From NCBI RefSeq assembly GCF_003544915.1, contig NZ_CP032097.1, forward strand, positions 1,116,001 through 1,180,000: 64,000 bases of DNA, read 5' to 3'. The DNA comes from Arcobacter ellisii (lineage in GTDB: Bacteria > Campylobacterota > Campylobacteria > Campylobacterales > Arcobacteraceae). Numbering within the stretch: the first letter of the stretch is position 1; every line of letters begins with the position of its first letter. Made by a program: the position numbers and the translations under genes. Of this stretch, positions 18,901 to 26,671 are shown in pieces. The notes beneath the pieces were generated by a model. The model made no database searches. It had not been told where the DNA came from and saw nothing but the letters and a program-made list of their open reading frames with translations.

Positions 18901-19782
18901 ATGGAACAAAATATTTTTAAATATCTGATATCCATATTCGAAAATGTAACTGGAGATATTCAGAATGGCTTGTATCAAAGTTCGAAAGCGATTTTTGATA
19001 ACGGATTTTTTAATATTGCTTTTGCTTTTGCAATAATTTATATCGGCTTTATGATTGCTTTTAAAAAATTTGGAAGTGAAGAAATTGCATATAAATCAAT
19101 ATGGACTATATTGGTTTTTTCAACTGTAAAAATGTTATTAATAAATCATTCTGTATATCAGAACTTAATTGATATTTTTAATTTACCAAGAGAAACATTT
19201 ACAACAGCAATACATAGTTTAATTAGAAAAGCTAATAATTCAGCTGATATTGAAAATATCATCAATTCATTGTACAGCGCACAAACATTAATTACTAAAA
19301 GTATTTTTGATAAAGGAGGTATTACAGATATTGCTCCTTTTATTTATGGAATTATTGTTTGGTTTTCGGGGTCTTTATTGATGTTAGTGATTATTTTAAA
19401 TACTGTTTTTTCAATCTTTTTAAGTGAGATTGTTTTAGCTTTATTACCTCTTATTTTACCTACATTAATTTGGAAAAAGACGGAATATGTATTTTTTTCA
19501 TGGGTAAAGCTTTATATATCTATTTCTCTGTATGCTCCGTTTACAATACTTTTCGGTTTAGTATCAATAAAAGTAGTTGATTTAACTATGGTAACAGCTA
19601 AGGCAATAGATACAAGTTTTGAACAAAATATACAATATATTTTAGTTTTAATTTTAGCTCAAGGTTTAGTAATTATTGCGGTTTTTAAAATACCAAACAT
19701 TATTAACCAGTTAATAGGAAGCTCAAATGAGGGAAGCAGTTTAACAAGTGGTGTAGGGTGGAGCTATGGTAAGCACATTTAG
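18901..19782 (+). CDS. VirB6/TrbL-like type IV secretion inner-membrane protein
   Basis: The 293-residue protein has about six membrane helices and the overall layout of VirB6/TrbL: a hydrophobic N-terminal helix after a short amphipathic region, a central soluble loop (about residues 85-145) and a cluster of helices from 150 to 275, with the conserved tryptophan-rich region (LPTLIWKKTEYVFFSWVKLY). Such proteins form the inner-membrane part of conjugation channels. No other VirB/Trb component is in the window, so this may be an orphan that works with a helper system. The tail is shorter than usual, see the overlapping 44-residue frame. Confidence 0.7.
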   Translation: MEQNIFKYLISIFENVTGDIQNGLYQSSKAIFDNGFFNIAFAFAIIYIGFMIAFKKFGSEEIAYKSIWTILVFSTVKMLLINHSVYQNLIDIFNLPRETFTTAIHSLIRKANNSADIENIINSLYSAQTLITKSIFDKGGITDIAPFIYGIIVWFSGSLLMLVIILNTVFSIFLSEIVLALLPLILPTLIWKKTEYVFFSWVKLYISISLYAPFTILFGLVSIKVVDLTMVTAKAIDTSFEQNIQYILVLILAQGLVIIAVFKIPNIINQLIGSSNEGSSLTSGVGWSYGKHI

Positions 19783-19900
19783 TAAATATACGGGATTAAA
19801 GTTTGCTGGTCAAGCGATTAATAAAACAGCAAAAAGTGCAGGTGTAGCAATAGTAAATAGGGTAAAAGATACATTGGCAAATAAAGTGCAAATTAGATAG
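19766..19900 (+). CDS. 44-residue frame overlapping the VirB6/TrbL end
   Basis: An ATG at 19766 in another frame opens a 44-residue product (FAGQAINKTAKSAGVAIVNR inside), rich in Ala, Lys and Thr, with a 17-base overlap with the VirB6/TrbL-like gene. Its composition resembles the Ala/Gly-rich tail that TrbL proteins often carry, so it may be that tail separated by a frameshift, or a separate small gene. No good ribosome site is seen. Confidence 0.35.
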   Translation: MVSTFSKYTGLKFAGQAINKTAKSAGVAIVNRVKDTLANKVQIR

Positions 19901-19911
19901 GAGAGTAGAGC

Positions 19912-20241
19912 ATGAAAGCTAACAGAATATTCAATTACGATGAAATAAAGTCGATTTTAAGCGCTTATAATAATCATCTGAAAGAGTTTGATTTATCAAA
20001 ACCATTAGTTACAAAAATTGACTTATTGTGTTGGGGCAAAACCAATAACTTGGTGGTTTTTTTCAAAACTGATAATATCAAATTTAAAAGTAGTGTATTT
20101 TTTAATGAAGATTATTGTGCTAGAGATAAAAGTATTTGTTTTAAGAATTTAGAGCTGACTGGTAGAGAACTAGAACTATTTATTTCTCGGACGAAGAGAG
20201 GCTATCTAAACATTCAAAATGCAAAGCTTTTAGAAATATAA
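19912..20241 (+). CDS. Unknown small protein in mobilisation cluster
   Basis: The 109-residue product has no recognised domain. It contains several aromatic and cysteine positions (LLCWGKTNNLVVFF, NEDYCARDKSICF) but no metal-site spacing I trust, and no signal or membrane helix. AGGAGAG sits five bases before the ATG, so it is very likely translated. It lies between the VirB6/TrbL-like gene and a small coiled-coil gene. Confidence 0.6.
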   Translation: MKANRIFNYDEIKSILSAYNNHLKEFDLSKPLVTKIDLLCWGKTNNLVVFFKTDNIKFKSSVFFNEDYCARDKSICFKNLELTGRELELFISRTKRGYLNIQNAKLLEI

Positions 20242-20252
20242 AAAGGAAAATC

Positions 20253-20507
20253 ATGAATAAGAATTATACAATAGAAGAGTTAATTAAAAAAAATGAAACA
20301 TCAAGAAATGAGAATTTGAAAATAGAAAATATGATTCTGAAAGCTGAAATTTCAAAATTATTCGACCAAAATTTATTTTTGAGTAGCGCTTTAGCTGACA
20401 TGGCAGAACTGGCAAGAAAATCAATATGTATAGATGAAGATGAAATTGAATTACTTACAGAAACGATTGAAAAACAAAATATAAAACGCAGAGCAGAGCG
20501 TGAGTGA
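20253..20507 (+). CDS. Small coiled-coil protein, unknown
   Basis: An 84-residue, helix-rich protein (NLKIENMILKAEISKLFDQN, ETIEKQNIKRRAERE) with strong ribosome site AAAGG before its ATG. It is the last gene of the forward unit and is followed by a hairpin terminator and the oriT-like region. Family unknown. Confidence 0.6.
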   Translation: MNKNYTIEELIKKNETSRNENLKIENMILKAEISKLFDQNLFLSSALADMAELARKSICIDEDEIELLTETIEKQNIKRRAERE

Positions 20508-20528
20508 ATTGAATGTGTGATAAAAATT

Positions 20529-20553
20529 GGGAGATTGATTTCTCCCTTTTATT
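20529..20553 (+). terminator. Rho-independent terminator
   Basis: GGGAGA pairs with TCTCCC across the loop TTGATT, and a T-rich run (TTTTATTT) follows. It ends the small-gene unit before the oriT candidate. Confidence 0.8.
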
Positions 20554-20557
20554 TCTA

Positions 20558-20656
20558 TACCCTTGTGGTATGTAAAACTATAAATAGACTAAGTCTATTG
20601 GATAGTGCGCACTATCCAATTGAAATTGTAATTTAGTTGCTTCTACCACAAGGGTA
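20558..20656. other. Candidate origin of transfer with nested inverted repeats
   Basis: Three symmetric elements are nested here. The outer pair is TACCCTTGTGGTA at 20558-20570 and its exact complement TACCACAAGGGTA at 20644-20656. Inside are AATAGACT and AGTCTATT around one base (20583-20599), and a perfect 24-bp palindrome at 20597-20620 with core GATAGTGCGCACTATC. The block lies 35 bases upstream of the relaxase gene, the usual place for oriT. No nick site can be assigned from sequence alone. Confidence 0.6.
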
Positions 20657-20690
20657 GATTCTTTTTATAAAAAAGGGAGGAGTTTTTCTA

Positions 20691-22019
20691 ATGAGTTTTG
20701 AATATGAATTAGAAGATGAATTTGAAAAAAATAGTGGAACACCAACTCCAAAAGGTGGATTTAAAACTTCAAAAAATGATTATGAAAATACTACAAATAA
20801 TTTCGCTGGCGAAAAAAATAAATTAAATTCTTCAAGTAAAAAAGTTGCAAAATCTTCTATAAATTTTCAAAAAGTAAATATCCATGCTTTTAAACATAAT
20901 GCTAGAGAAGAAGAAAAAAAAGCTAATACAATCTTTGAAGAATATACAAAAGATAATGAGTTTGATATTGGCTCAAAAGAGGCATTGACAAAGTTTAATG
21001 AAATGTATAAAAAGGCAAAAGAAAATAGATTAGAAAAAGGACTAAATAAAACAGCTGATAAAAAAAATACTTTATGGGAAGCAATAGTAAATTTAAAAAC
21101 AGAGCATAAGTTAGATGATGTTTTAGAACTCGCAAAAAAGATTGAAAAAGAAACTGGCTTTCAAACAATTCAAGTTGCAATTCATAAAGATGAAGGTCAA
21201 GAAAAAGATGGAAAACTAATTAGAAAAAATCATCATGCTCATATAAGTTTTTTTACACTTGATAAAGAAACAGGGCAACAAATGTATAGAAGAGAGCATA
21301 TGAATAGAACTAAGCTTATAAAGCTTCAAGATATTGTTGCTGAACACTTAGGAATGGAGAGAGGAGAACGTGGAAGTAAAGCAAAAAGATTAGGTCATAA
21401 AGAGTACAAAGTTGTTATGAAAGAGAAAGAAGAGTATTTAGAAAAACTTAGATTATTAAAATTAGCAATAAACAATCAAAGGGAAGAGTTAAAAGAACAA
21501 AAAGCAACTAGACCAGAGTATGCAAAGCTAGAGCAAGTAAATAAAGATTTAAAACAGCAATTAGAACTTAAAGAGCTAAGTTTAGAAGATTTAAAACAAT
21601 TAATAGATGAAAAAGTTAAAACAATAAATATTCAAAATGAAAAATTAACTAAACTGGAGCAAAAAGAAAGAGATACAACTTTAACAGTAAAAGGGGAAAT
21701 TTTAAAAGAGAGGGTTACTATCTCAAAAGGAATACTAAAAAAAGAAGATCGATATATTTATCATACTGAAAGTGTAGATAACTTTATTGTAAAATCAAAG
21801 AATAAAGAAGAAGAACTTAATCGTAAAGTTGAACAACTAGAAAAAAATAATGATATTTTACAAGAGAAAGCTAATCAATATGAGAGATTTAAAGTATTTG
21901 CAAAGGCATATTTTAAAACAGCTGACTTTGATAAAGTAAAAGAGCTTATAAAAGAGAAAATGCCTAGAATAGACGTTATAAAGACTAATGATAAAGATAG
22001 AGGATTTGAAAGAGATTAA
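20691..22019 (+). CDS. MobV/Pre-type relaxase (mobilisation protein)
   Basis: Relaxases nick oriT and lead the transferred strand. In this 442-residue protein the Mob_Pre-type core spans about residues 60-245: HNAREEEKKAN, then FQTIQVAIHKDEG, and the metal-binding HxH motif KNHHAHISFFTLDK, then MNRTKLIKLQDIVAEHLGM. The C-terminal half is a long coiled coil, as in the family. The first 60 residues are polar and low in complexity and may be an extension. A strong site AGGGAGGAG precedes the ATG. It probably acts on the adjacent palindromic region. Confidence 0.8.
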   Translation: MSFEYELEDEFEKNSGTPTPKGGFKTSKNDYENTTNNFAGEKNKLNSSSKKVAKSSINFQKVNIHAFKHNAREEEKKANTIFEEYTKDNEFDIGSKEALTKFNEMYKKAKENRLEKGLNKTADKKNTLWEAIVNLKTEHKLDDVLELAKKIEKETGFQTIQVAIHKDEGQEKDGKLIRKNHHAHISFFTLDKETGQQMYRREHMNRTKLIKLQDIVAEHLGMERGERGSKAKRLGHKEYKVVMKEKEEYLEKLRLLKLAINNQREELKEQKATRPEYAKLEQVNKDLKQQLELKELSLEDLKQLIDEKVKTINIQNEKLTKLEQKERDTTLTVKGEILKERVTISKGILKKEDRYIYHTESVDNFIVKSKNKEEELNRKVEQLEKNNDILQEKANQYERFKVFAKAYFKTADFDKVKELIKEKMPRIDVIKTNDKDRGFERD

Positions 22020-22049
22020 TAAAAAGTATTTTAGTGATATAAATTTCAC

Positions 22050-22083
22050 TTTAGTGAGTTAAAATTAATAATTACTCACTAAA
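22050..22083. repeat. Inverted repeat with repeated TTAGTGA units
   Basis: TTTAGTGAGT at 22050-22059 pairs exactly with ACTCACTAAA at 22074-22083. Just upstream, at about 22030-22050, the same TTAGTGA word and its complement TCACT recur. It could be a terminator stem after the relaxase gene or a set of protein-binding sites. Confidence 0.55.
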
Positions 22084-22110
22084 ATATTTCTCCTTAATTT
22101 TTAAAAGTAT

Positions 22111-22160
22111 AAGAAATATTACAAAATGTAATATTTCTTGTTATTAATTATTTTTTATTG
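22111..22160 (+). terminator. Hairpin terminator
   Basis: A perfect 12-bp stem (AAGAAATATTAC with GTAATATTTCTT) around a five-base loop AAAAT is followed by a T-rich run containing TTTTTTA. It likely ends the mobilisation unit before the membrane pseudogene. Confidence 0.75.
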
Positions 22161-22193
22161 TATTATGTCAAAAATAAATTAAAAGGTGAAAGA

Positions 22194-22697
22194 GTGAATA
22201 GTTTATATTTCAAAATAATTAAGTTATTAGCAAAAAATGAGTATGAATTAAAAGCTAGATATTAGCCAGCTTTAATATTTACTCTTATTTTTGAAGTAGC
22301 AATTGTTTCAAAATATTATCCAATTTTAGGATTAGGTTGGTTAGATTTATTAAAAATTCCATTAGTGGTTTTTTCGGCTTTATTTATTGCATTACTTCCA
22401 AAATTTTGTGCAACAACAATTTCAGGTTATATTCAAACACTATATTGGGATAAATTTGGTAATACAATTATTAAATATATTCAAAAAAGTAAGAATAAAG
22501 TATATCGTGATCTATTAGAAATATTTGATTGTGAAGATAAACTAATATCAAATATGTTAATGATAACAAGAGAAGATAAATTATTATTTCCAAAAAATAT
22601 TTTTTATGGTTTTATGAGAAATTTTAGTTTTCTAATTTTTATATTTTTGATGATTAATTTATATTATTTTGATTATTTTATTATAGAAAATTTATAA
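22194..22697 (+). pseudogene. Membrane protein gene interrupted by one amber codon
   Basis: A GTG at 22194 with AAGGTGAA upstream opens a frame that reads 23 codons, meets TAG at 22263-22265, and then continues open to 22697 with no further stop. The joined product would be about 167 residues with two hydrophobic segments in the first half (around LIFTLIFEVAIV and FSALFIALLPKF) and one at the C-terminus. The stop sits in KARY-stop-PALIF, so a single CAG-to-TAG change would explain it. From memory the layout resembles a widespread family of accessory membrane proteins, but I cannot name it. Translation could restart at the methionines after the stop. Confidence 0.7.
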
Positions 22698-22743
22698 CCA
22701 TGAAGATTTTAAATTAAATGCCCAAGAAACAAAAAAAATAGTT

Positions 22744-23427
22744 GTGAATAATAAATATCAAGAGCTATTTGAAGAACTTTTATCTAATTTATTAAATGGT
22801 CAAAAGAATAATTTTTATGATTTAGTTCAAAAAAACTTAAAACTTTTTGATAATAATATTTTTCTTTTTATTCAAGAGTTAATAAATCCTTTGATGTATA
22901 AAGTTGGTCAACTTTGGCAACTAAACGAGTTAAGTGTAGCAAAAGAGCATTTGGCTAGTTCTTTAATTGATGATGTGATTAATTATTATATAAAAGATAA
23001 TCTTTTTCTTGATATTGATAAACCAAAAGTAATTATCTCAACTGTAGGTGATGAATTACATAATTTGGGAATAAAAATTGTAGGAAAATTTCTCGAAAGT
23101 AATGGATTTAGTGTAAAAAATCTAGGTTCAAAATTATCAAATAAAGAGTTGATAAATTCAATTTATGAACTAAAACCTGATTTAGTAATTTTAAGTGTAA
23201 CCCTTCCTTCAAATGTTGCAACTTTGCAACAAATAGTAAAAGAGTTAAAAAGTGATTATAATCTTTTTTTGGGAAAAATAATTATTGGTGGACAAGGATT
23301 ATTTGTAAATAATAAAATGATTTCCATAAAAGAGGCTGATTTTTGTAGTAAAAATTTGGAAGATTTAAAAATATTTCTGAAAACTTTAAATTACAGCATA
23401 AAAAATGAGATGGAAGAGATTATTTAA
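22744..23427 (+). CDS. Cobalamin (B12)-binding domain protein
   Basis: The 227-residue product has a four-helix B12-binding cap (about 1-85) with the motif W-x9-EH (WQLNELSVAKEH), typical of CarH/LitR-type light sensors, followed by the Rossmann-like B12 domain (about 90-205). The usual D-x-H-x-x-G appears as ELHNLG, with Glu for Asp, so the lower-ligand histidine is kept. No MerR DNA-binding domain is attached. The start is a GTG with no clear ribosome site, so the 5' end may have been altered near the island border. Confidence 0.8.
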   Translation: MNNKYQELFEELLSNLLNGQKNNFYDLVQKNLKLFDNNIFLFIQELINPLMYKVGQLWQLNELSVAKEHLASSLIDDVINYYIKDNLFLDIDKPKVIISTVGDELHNLGIKIVGKFLESNGFSVKNLGSKLSNKELINSIYELKPDLVILSVTLPSNVATLQQIVKELKSDYNLFLGKIIIGGQGLFVNNKMISIKEADFCSKNLEDLKIFLKTLNYSIKNEMEEII

Positions 23428-23575
23428 TATATTTTATAATAATTTTAAAAAATAATTTTTTTAAATGCCATCAAATCAATGTTGAAATAAAATTATTATT
23501 TTATTTAACTTAATAATTAAGAAATGAATTTTAGGATAGTATTGTATATCTTAAAGAAAATTTGTAGGACATAAG

Positions 23576-24334
23576 ATGGATTTAACTGTACTTATTGGGA
23601 TAATTGGGGCTATTGCATCTATTTCTATTGGTGATATATTAGAAGGTGGTAATCCAGTTCACGTTGTTCATATTACATCTTTAATAATCGTTATTCCAAC
23701 AGCAATGTTTGCAGCAGCAGCAGCTTGTGAAACTTCAGCTATAAAAGCAGCTTTTATTGAATTAAAAATGGTTTTTAAACAATTACCAATTGATTTTGAA
23801 AGTAGAATTGATGAATTAGTTGAGTATTCAATTTTAGTTAAAAAAAATGGAGTTCTTTCTTTAGAAAAATATCTTGAAGAAATAGATGATGAATTTCTAA
23901 AAGAAGCAATGAATATGGTTGTTGATGGTTCTAAAGAAGAACAAATAGAAGAATCTTTAGATGCAATTATTGAAGAAACAGAACACTATTATCACAGTGC
24001 ATCTCACTATTGGATATTAGCAGCTGAAACATCACCAACTATTGGATTAATTGGTGCAGTTCTTGGACTAATCTTAGCTTTACAAAGATTAGATAATCCA
24101 GCAGAAATGGCAGCAGGAATTGCAGGTGCATTTACAGCAACAGTTACAGGAATTGCAGCATCTTATGTTTTCTTTGGTCCATGGGGAAATAAAATGAGAG
24201 CTAAAGCTCGTACAATTATAAAAGAAAAAGAGATAATTTTATATGCAGCAAAAGCTATTGTAAGAGGTGATGCTCCAGGTGAATTGAAGTTAAAATTAAC
24301 TAAATTAATAACAGTTATGCCCTTAAGAAGTTAA
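23576..24334 (+). CDS. motA: Flagellar motor stator protein MotA
   Basis: MotA forms the ring of the proton-driven stator. The 252-residue protein has four membrane helices in the normal order (two at the N-terminus, two at about 150-205) with the conserved segment SPTIGLIGAVLGLILALQ and the proline-containing third helix. The cytoplasmic loop holds the charged residues that contact FliG. The partner motB follows after 2 bases. No other flagellar genes are near, as is common in Campylobacterota. Confidence 0.93.
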   Translation: MDLTVLIGIIGAIASISIGDILEGGNPVHVVHITSLIIVIPTAMFAAAAACETSAIKAAFIELKMVFKQLPIDFESRIDELVEYSILVKKNGVLSLEKYLEEIDDEFLKEAMNMVVDGSKEEQIEESLDAIIEETEHYYHSASHYWILAAETSPTIGLIGAVLGLILALQRLDNPAEMAAGIAGAFTATVTGIAASYVFFGPWGNKMRAKARTIIKEKEIILYAAKAIVRGDAPGELKLKLTKLITVMPLRS

Positions 24335-24336
24335 AA

Positions 24337-25074
24337 ATGGCAAGAAGACGACGAAAAAAATGTGAATGTCCTTCTGGCGAAAAATGGGCAGTTCCATATG
24401 CAGATTTTTTGAGTTTATTACTTGCATTATTTATTGCTCTTTATGCTTTAGCTTCTGTAAATGTAGAAAAACAAAAGGCTTTAAAAGAAGAGTTTTTTAA
24501 AATCTTTAATTTACATGTAGATACAAGTTCTATGGTAGATAGAGAAAAAATTTCTCAAGCGATTGCAGAAAATAATGCAAATATGGATGATGCTAAAGAT
24601 ACTTTTGCACAAATAAATTCAAAGTTAAATGATTTAGAAACTAAAAATGCAAATGATGGAAACTTTGAAGAAAGAATAAACGGGGCATTGATGTCGATAC
24701 CTGCGCAACTTTTATTTGAAGATGGTAGAGCTGATATAAAAAGTAAAGATGCAACTGTATTTTTCTCAAGATTGGCTAAAATAATAACTGTTTTACCTAA
24801 AGATACACAAATAAATGTAAAGGGTTATGCTGAAGATTATGAAATTAAAGGCTCAAAGTATAAAGATGCTTTAGATTTATCAACAGCAAGAGCAAATAAT
24901 GTAATTAGAGAATTATTAAAGTATGATATTCCAGCTGAAAAATTATATTCAAGTGGTTTTGGTTCAACAAAACTTTCTGAAATTAAAGATAGAAAAGCTG
25001 TTGAATTTGAATTTAAAACAACAAAACAGTTTGTTAAAGAGCATACTATTGATGATTTGTTAAAAGATAATTAG
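24337..25074 (+). CDS. motB: Flagellar motor stator protein MotB
   Basis: MotB anchors the stator to peptidoglycan. The 245-residue protein begins with a basic cytoplasmic tip, then a membrane helix WAVPYADFLSLLLALFIALY with the proton-carrying aspartate at about residue 23, a plug/linker region, and an OmpA-like peptidoglycan-binding domain from about 120 (INVKGYAEDYEIKGSKYKDA, LSTARANNVIRELL). It is coupled to motA. Confidence 0.93.
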   Translation: MARRRRKKCECPSGEKWAVPYADFLSLLLALFIALYALASVNVEKQKALKEEFFKIFNLHVDTSSMVDREKISQAIAENNANMDDAKDTFAQINSKLNDLETKNANDGNFEERINGALMSIPAQLLFEDGRADIKSKDATVFFSRLAKIITVLPKDTQINVKGYAEDYEIKGSKYKDALDLSTARANNVIRELLKYDIPAEKLYSSGFGSTKLSEIKDRKAVEFEFKTTKQFVKEHTIDDLLKDN

Positions 25075-25101
25075 AAATTTTTAGTTTAAAGGAAGTGTGA
25101 T

Positions 25102-26169
25102 TTGAAAGAAAAATCTATAGTTTCATATTTTTATGGATTTTTTGTAGTTTGGTTTATTGCTAGTTTATTACTCTATTTTTATGGTGGAATATTTGCAGTT
25201 TATCAAGGTACAATTTTATCAGTTCTTGAATTATCTTTATCTTTTGATAATGCAGTTGTAAATGCCACAATTTTGGCAACAATGGCTGTTGTTTGGAGAC
25301 AAAGATTTCTTGTTTGGGGTATGATTATTGCTGTTTTTGGAGTAAGATTTATATTTCCTATTTTCATAGTATATTTTTCAACATCAATGAATTTAGTTGA
25401 TTCATTTAATCTAGCAATAACTAATCCAGATGAGTATGAAAAAATAATAGAGAGTTCTCATCATGTGATTATGTCTTTTGGTGGGATGTTTTTATTGATG
25501 TTATTTTTGAAGTTTTTATTTGACGCAAACAAAGATTTACATTGGATAAAATATATTGAAAATTTTGCAACAAAAATATCAAAAAAAGGTGATATAAAAA
25601 TTATATTTATTCTTTTTTTGATGTTAGGAATTACATATTTTGCACCAAATGAAGTAGTAATGGGCGATGAAATGGCAGTTGTAAATAAGATAGAAATACT
25701 TGCACCTATGTTAATTGGAATGATTGCTTTTTATTTAATAGAGTTTTTTAAAGATTTTATGGAAAAAAATAAAGAAGAAAAAGATTCTAAAGTTACTCAA
25801 TTAAGTGGTGGTTTTATCTCTTTTATTTATCTTGAGATTATTGATATGTCATTTTCATTAGATGGAGTTTTAGGTGCTTTTGCAGTTACTCAAAATATTG
25901 TTATTATTATGTTAGGACTTGGAATTGGTGCGATGGCTGTTAGGTCTTTAACTATATACATGGTTGAAAAAGATGTTGTAACAAAATATATCTATCTTGA
26001 ACATGGAGCTATGTGGTCTATTGGTTTTTTATCTTTTTCTATGATAATACAGATTTTTCACCATCTTCCATCAATGTTTGTTACAACTTTAGCAATTGTT
26101 CCAATTTCACTTGCCTTTATTCAATCAATTTATAAAAATAGACAATTTATTTTAGATAGTGAAAAATAA
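25102..26169 (+). CDS. TerC/DUF475-family integral membrane protein
   Basis: This 355-residue, multi-pass protein has the DUF475 pattern: VLELSLSFDNAVVNATILATM near residue 45 (partly: LELSLSFDNAVVNA) and a mirror segment YLEIIDMSFSLDGVLGAFAVT near residue 245. These acidic S-F/L-D-N/G motifs in paired helices are typical of the TerC/YceF type and suggest metal or cation transport. The start is TTG with AAGGAAG upstream. It sits 27 bases after motB but has no evident functional link. Confidence 0.85.
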   Translation: MKEKSIVSYFYGFFVVWFIASLLLYFYGGIFAVYQGTILSVLELSLSFDNAVVNATILATMAVVWRQRFLVWGMIIAVFGVRFIFPIFIVYFSTSMNLVDSFNLAITNPDEYEKIIESSHHVIMSFGGMFLLMLFLKFLFDANKDLHWIKYIENFATKISKKGDIKIIFILFLMLGITYFAPNEVVMGDEMAVVNKIEILAPMLIGMIAFYLIEFFKDFMEKNKEEKDSKVTQLSGGFISFIYLEIIDMSFSLDGVLGAFAVTQNIVIIMLGLGIGAMAVRSLTIYMVEKDVVTKYIYLEHGAMWSIGFLSFSMIIQIFHHLPSMFVTTLAIVPISLAFIQSIYKNRQFILDSEK

Positions 26170-26174
26170 TTATT

Positions 26175-26203
26175 AAAATATTTGGTTAAAAACCAAATAT
26201 TTT
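26175..26203. terminator. Two-way hairpin terminator
   Basis: AAAATATTTGGTT at 26175-26187 pairs perfectly with AACCAAATATTTT at 26191-26203 around AAA. It lies between the convergent DUF475 and tatA genes and reaches into the tatA stop codon. Confidence 0.8.
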
Positions 26204-26405
26204 ATATTTTTCTTTCTTCATTTTTTGTTTGTACTGTTTTTGTATCTGCTTGTAATTCAGTATCATCATCACTTATTGCTTTTTTAAAGTTTTTAATTCC
26301 ACTTCCTAAACCTTTTGCTAATTCAGGTATTTTTTTACCACCAAAAAGTAAAAGTATTACAACCATAATTACAACTAATTGCATTCCACTTGGCATATGA
26401 AACAT
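26202..26405 (-). CDS. tatA: Sec-independent translocase protein TatA
   Basis: TatA multimers form the pore for folded twin-arginine substrates. The 67-residue protein has a short N-terminus, one membrane helix (about residues 8-22, LVVIMVVILLLFGG), the FGG hinge, the amphipathic helix KKIPELAKGLGSGIKNFKKA and an acidic tail. It is a single gene; tatB and tatC are not in the window. Confidence 0.92.
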   Translation of the reverse strand: MFHMPSGMQLVVIMVVILLLFGGKKIPELAKGLGSGIKNFKKAISDDDTELQADTKTVQTKNEERKI

Positions 26406-26671
26406 TTTTTTCTCCTAAAGATATTTGAAAAATTATAGCTTATTTTTAGAAATTTTAATCAATAGATTTTAGATTTTTATTCAAAATAATAAAGCATTAA
26501 TTAAATATAAATATAGCACTAAATAACAATAATTTTAGCACAAAATAAAAAGACCTAATTTGTAAATTAAAATACAATACGTTTCAAAATTCTTGAAAAA
26601 GAATCATCTTTTGTAAAATCTTTATAGGGGTTAAAATTAAAGAATTTACATAAAAAACAAAAAGGAAACAA

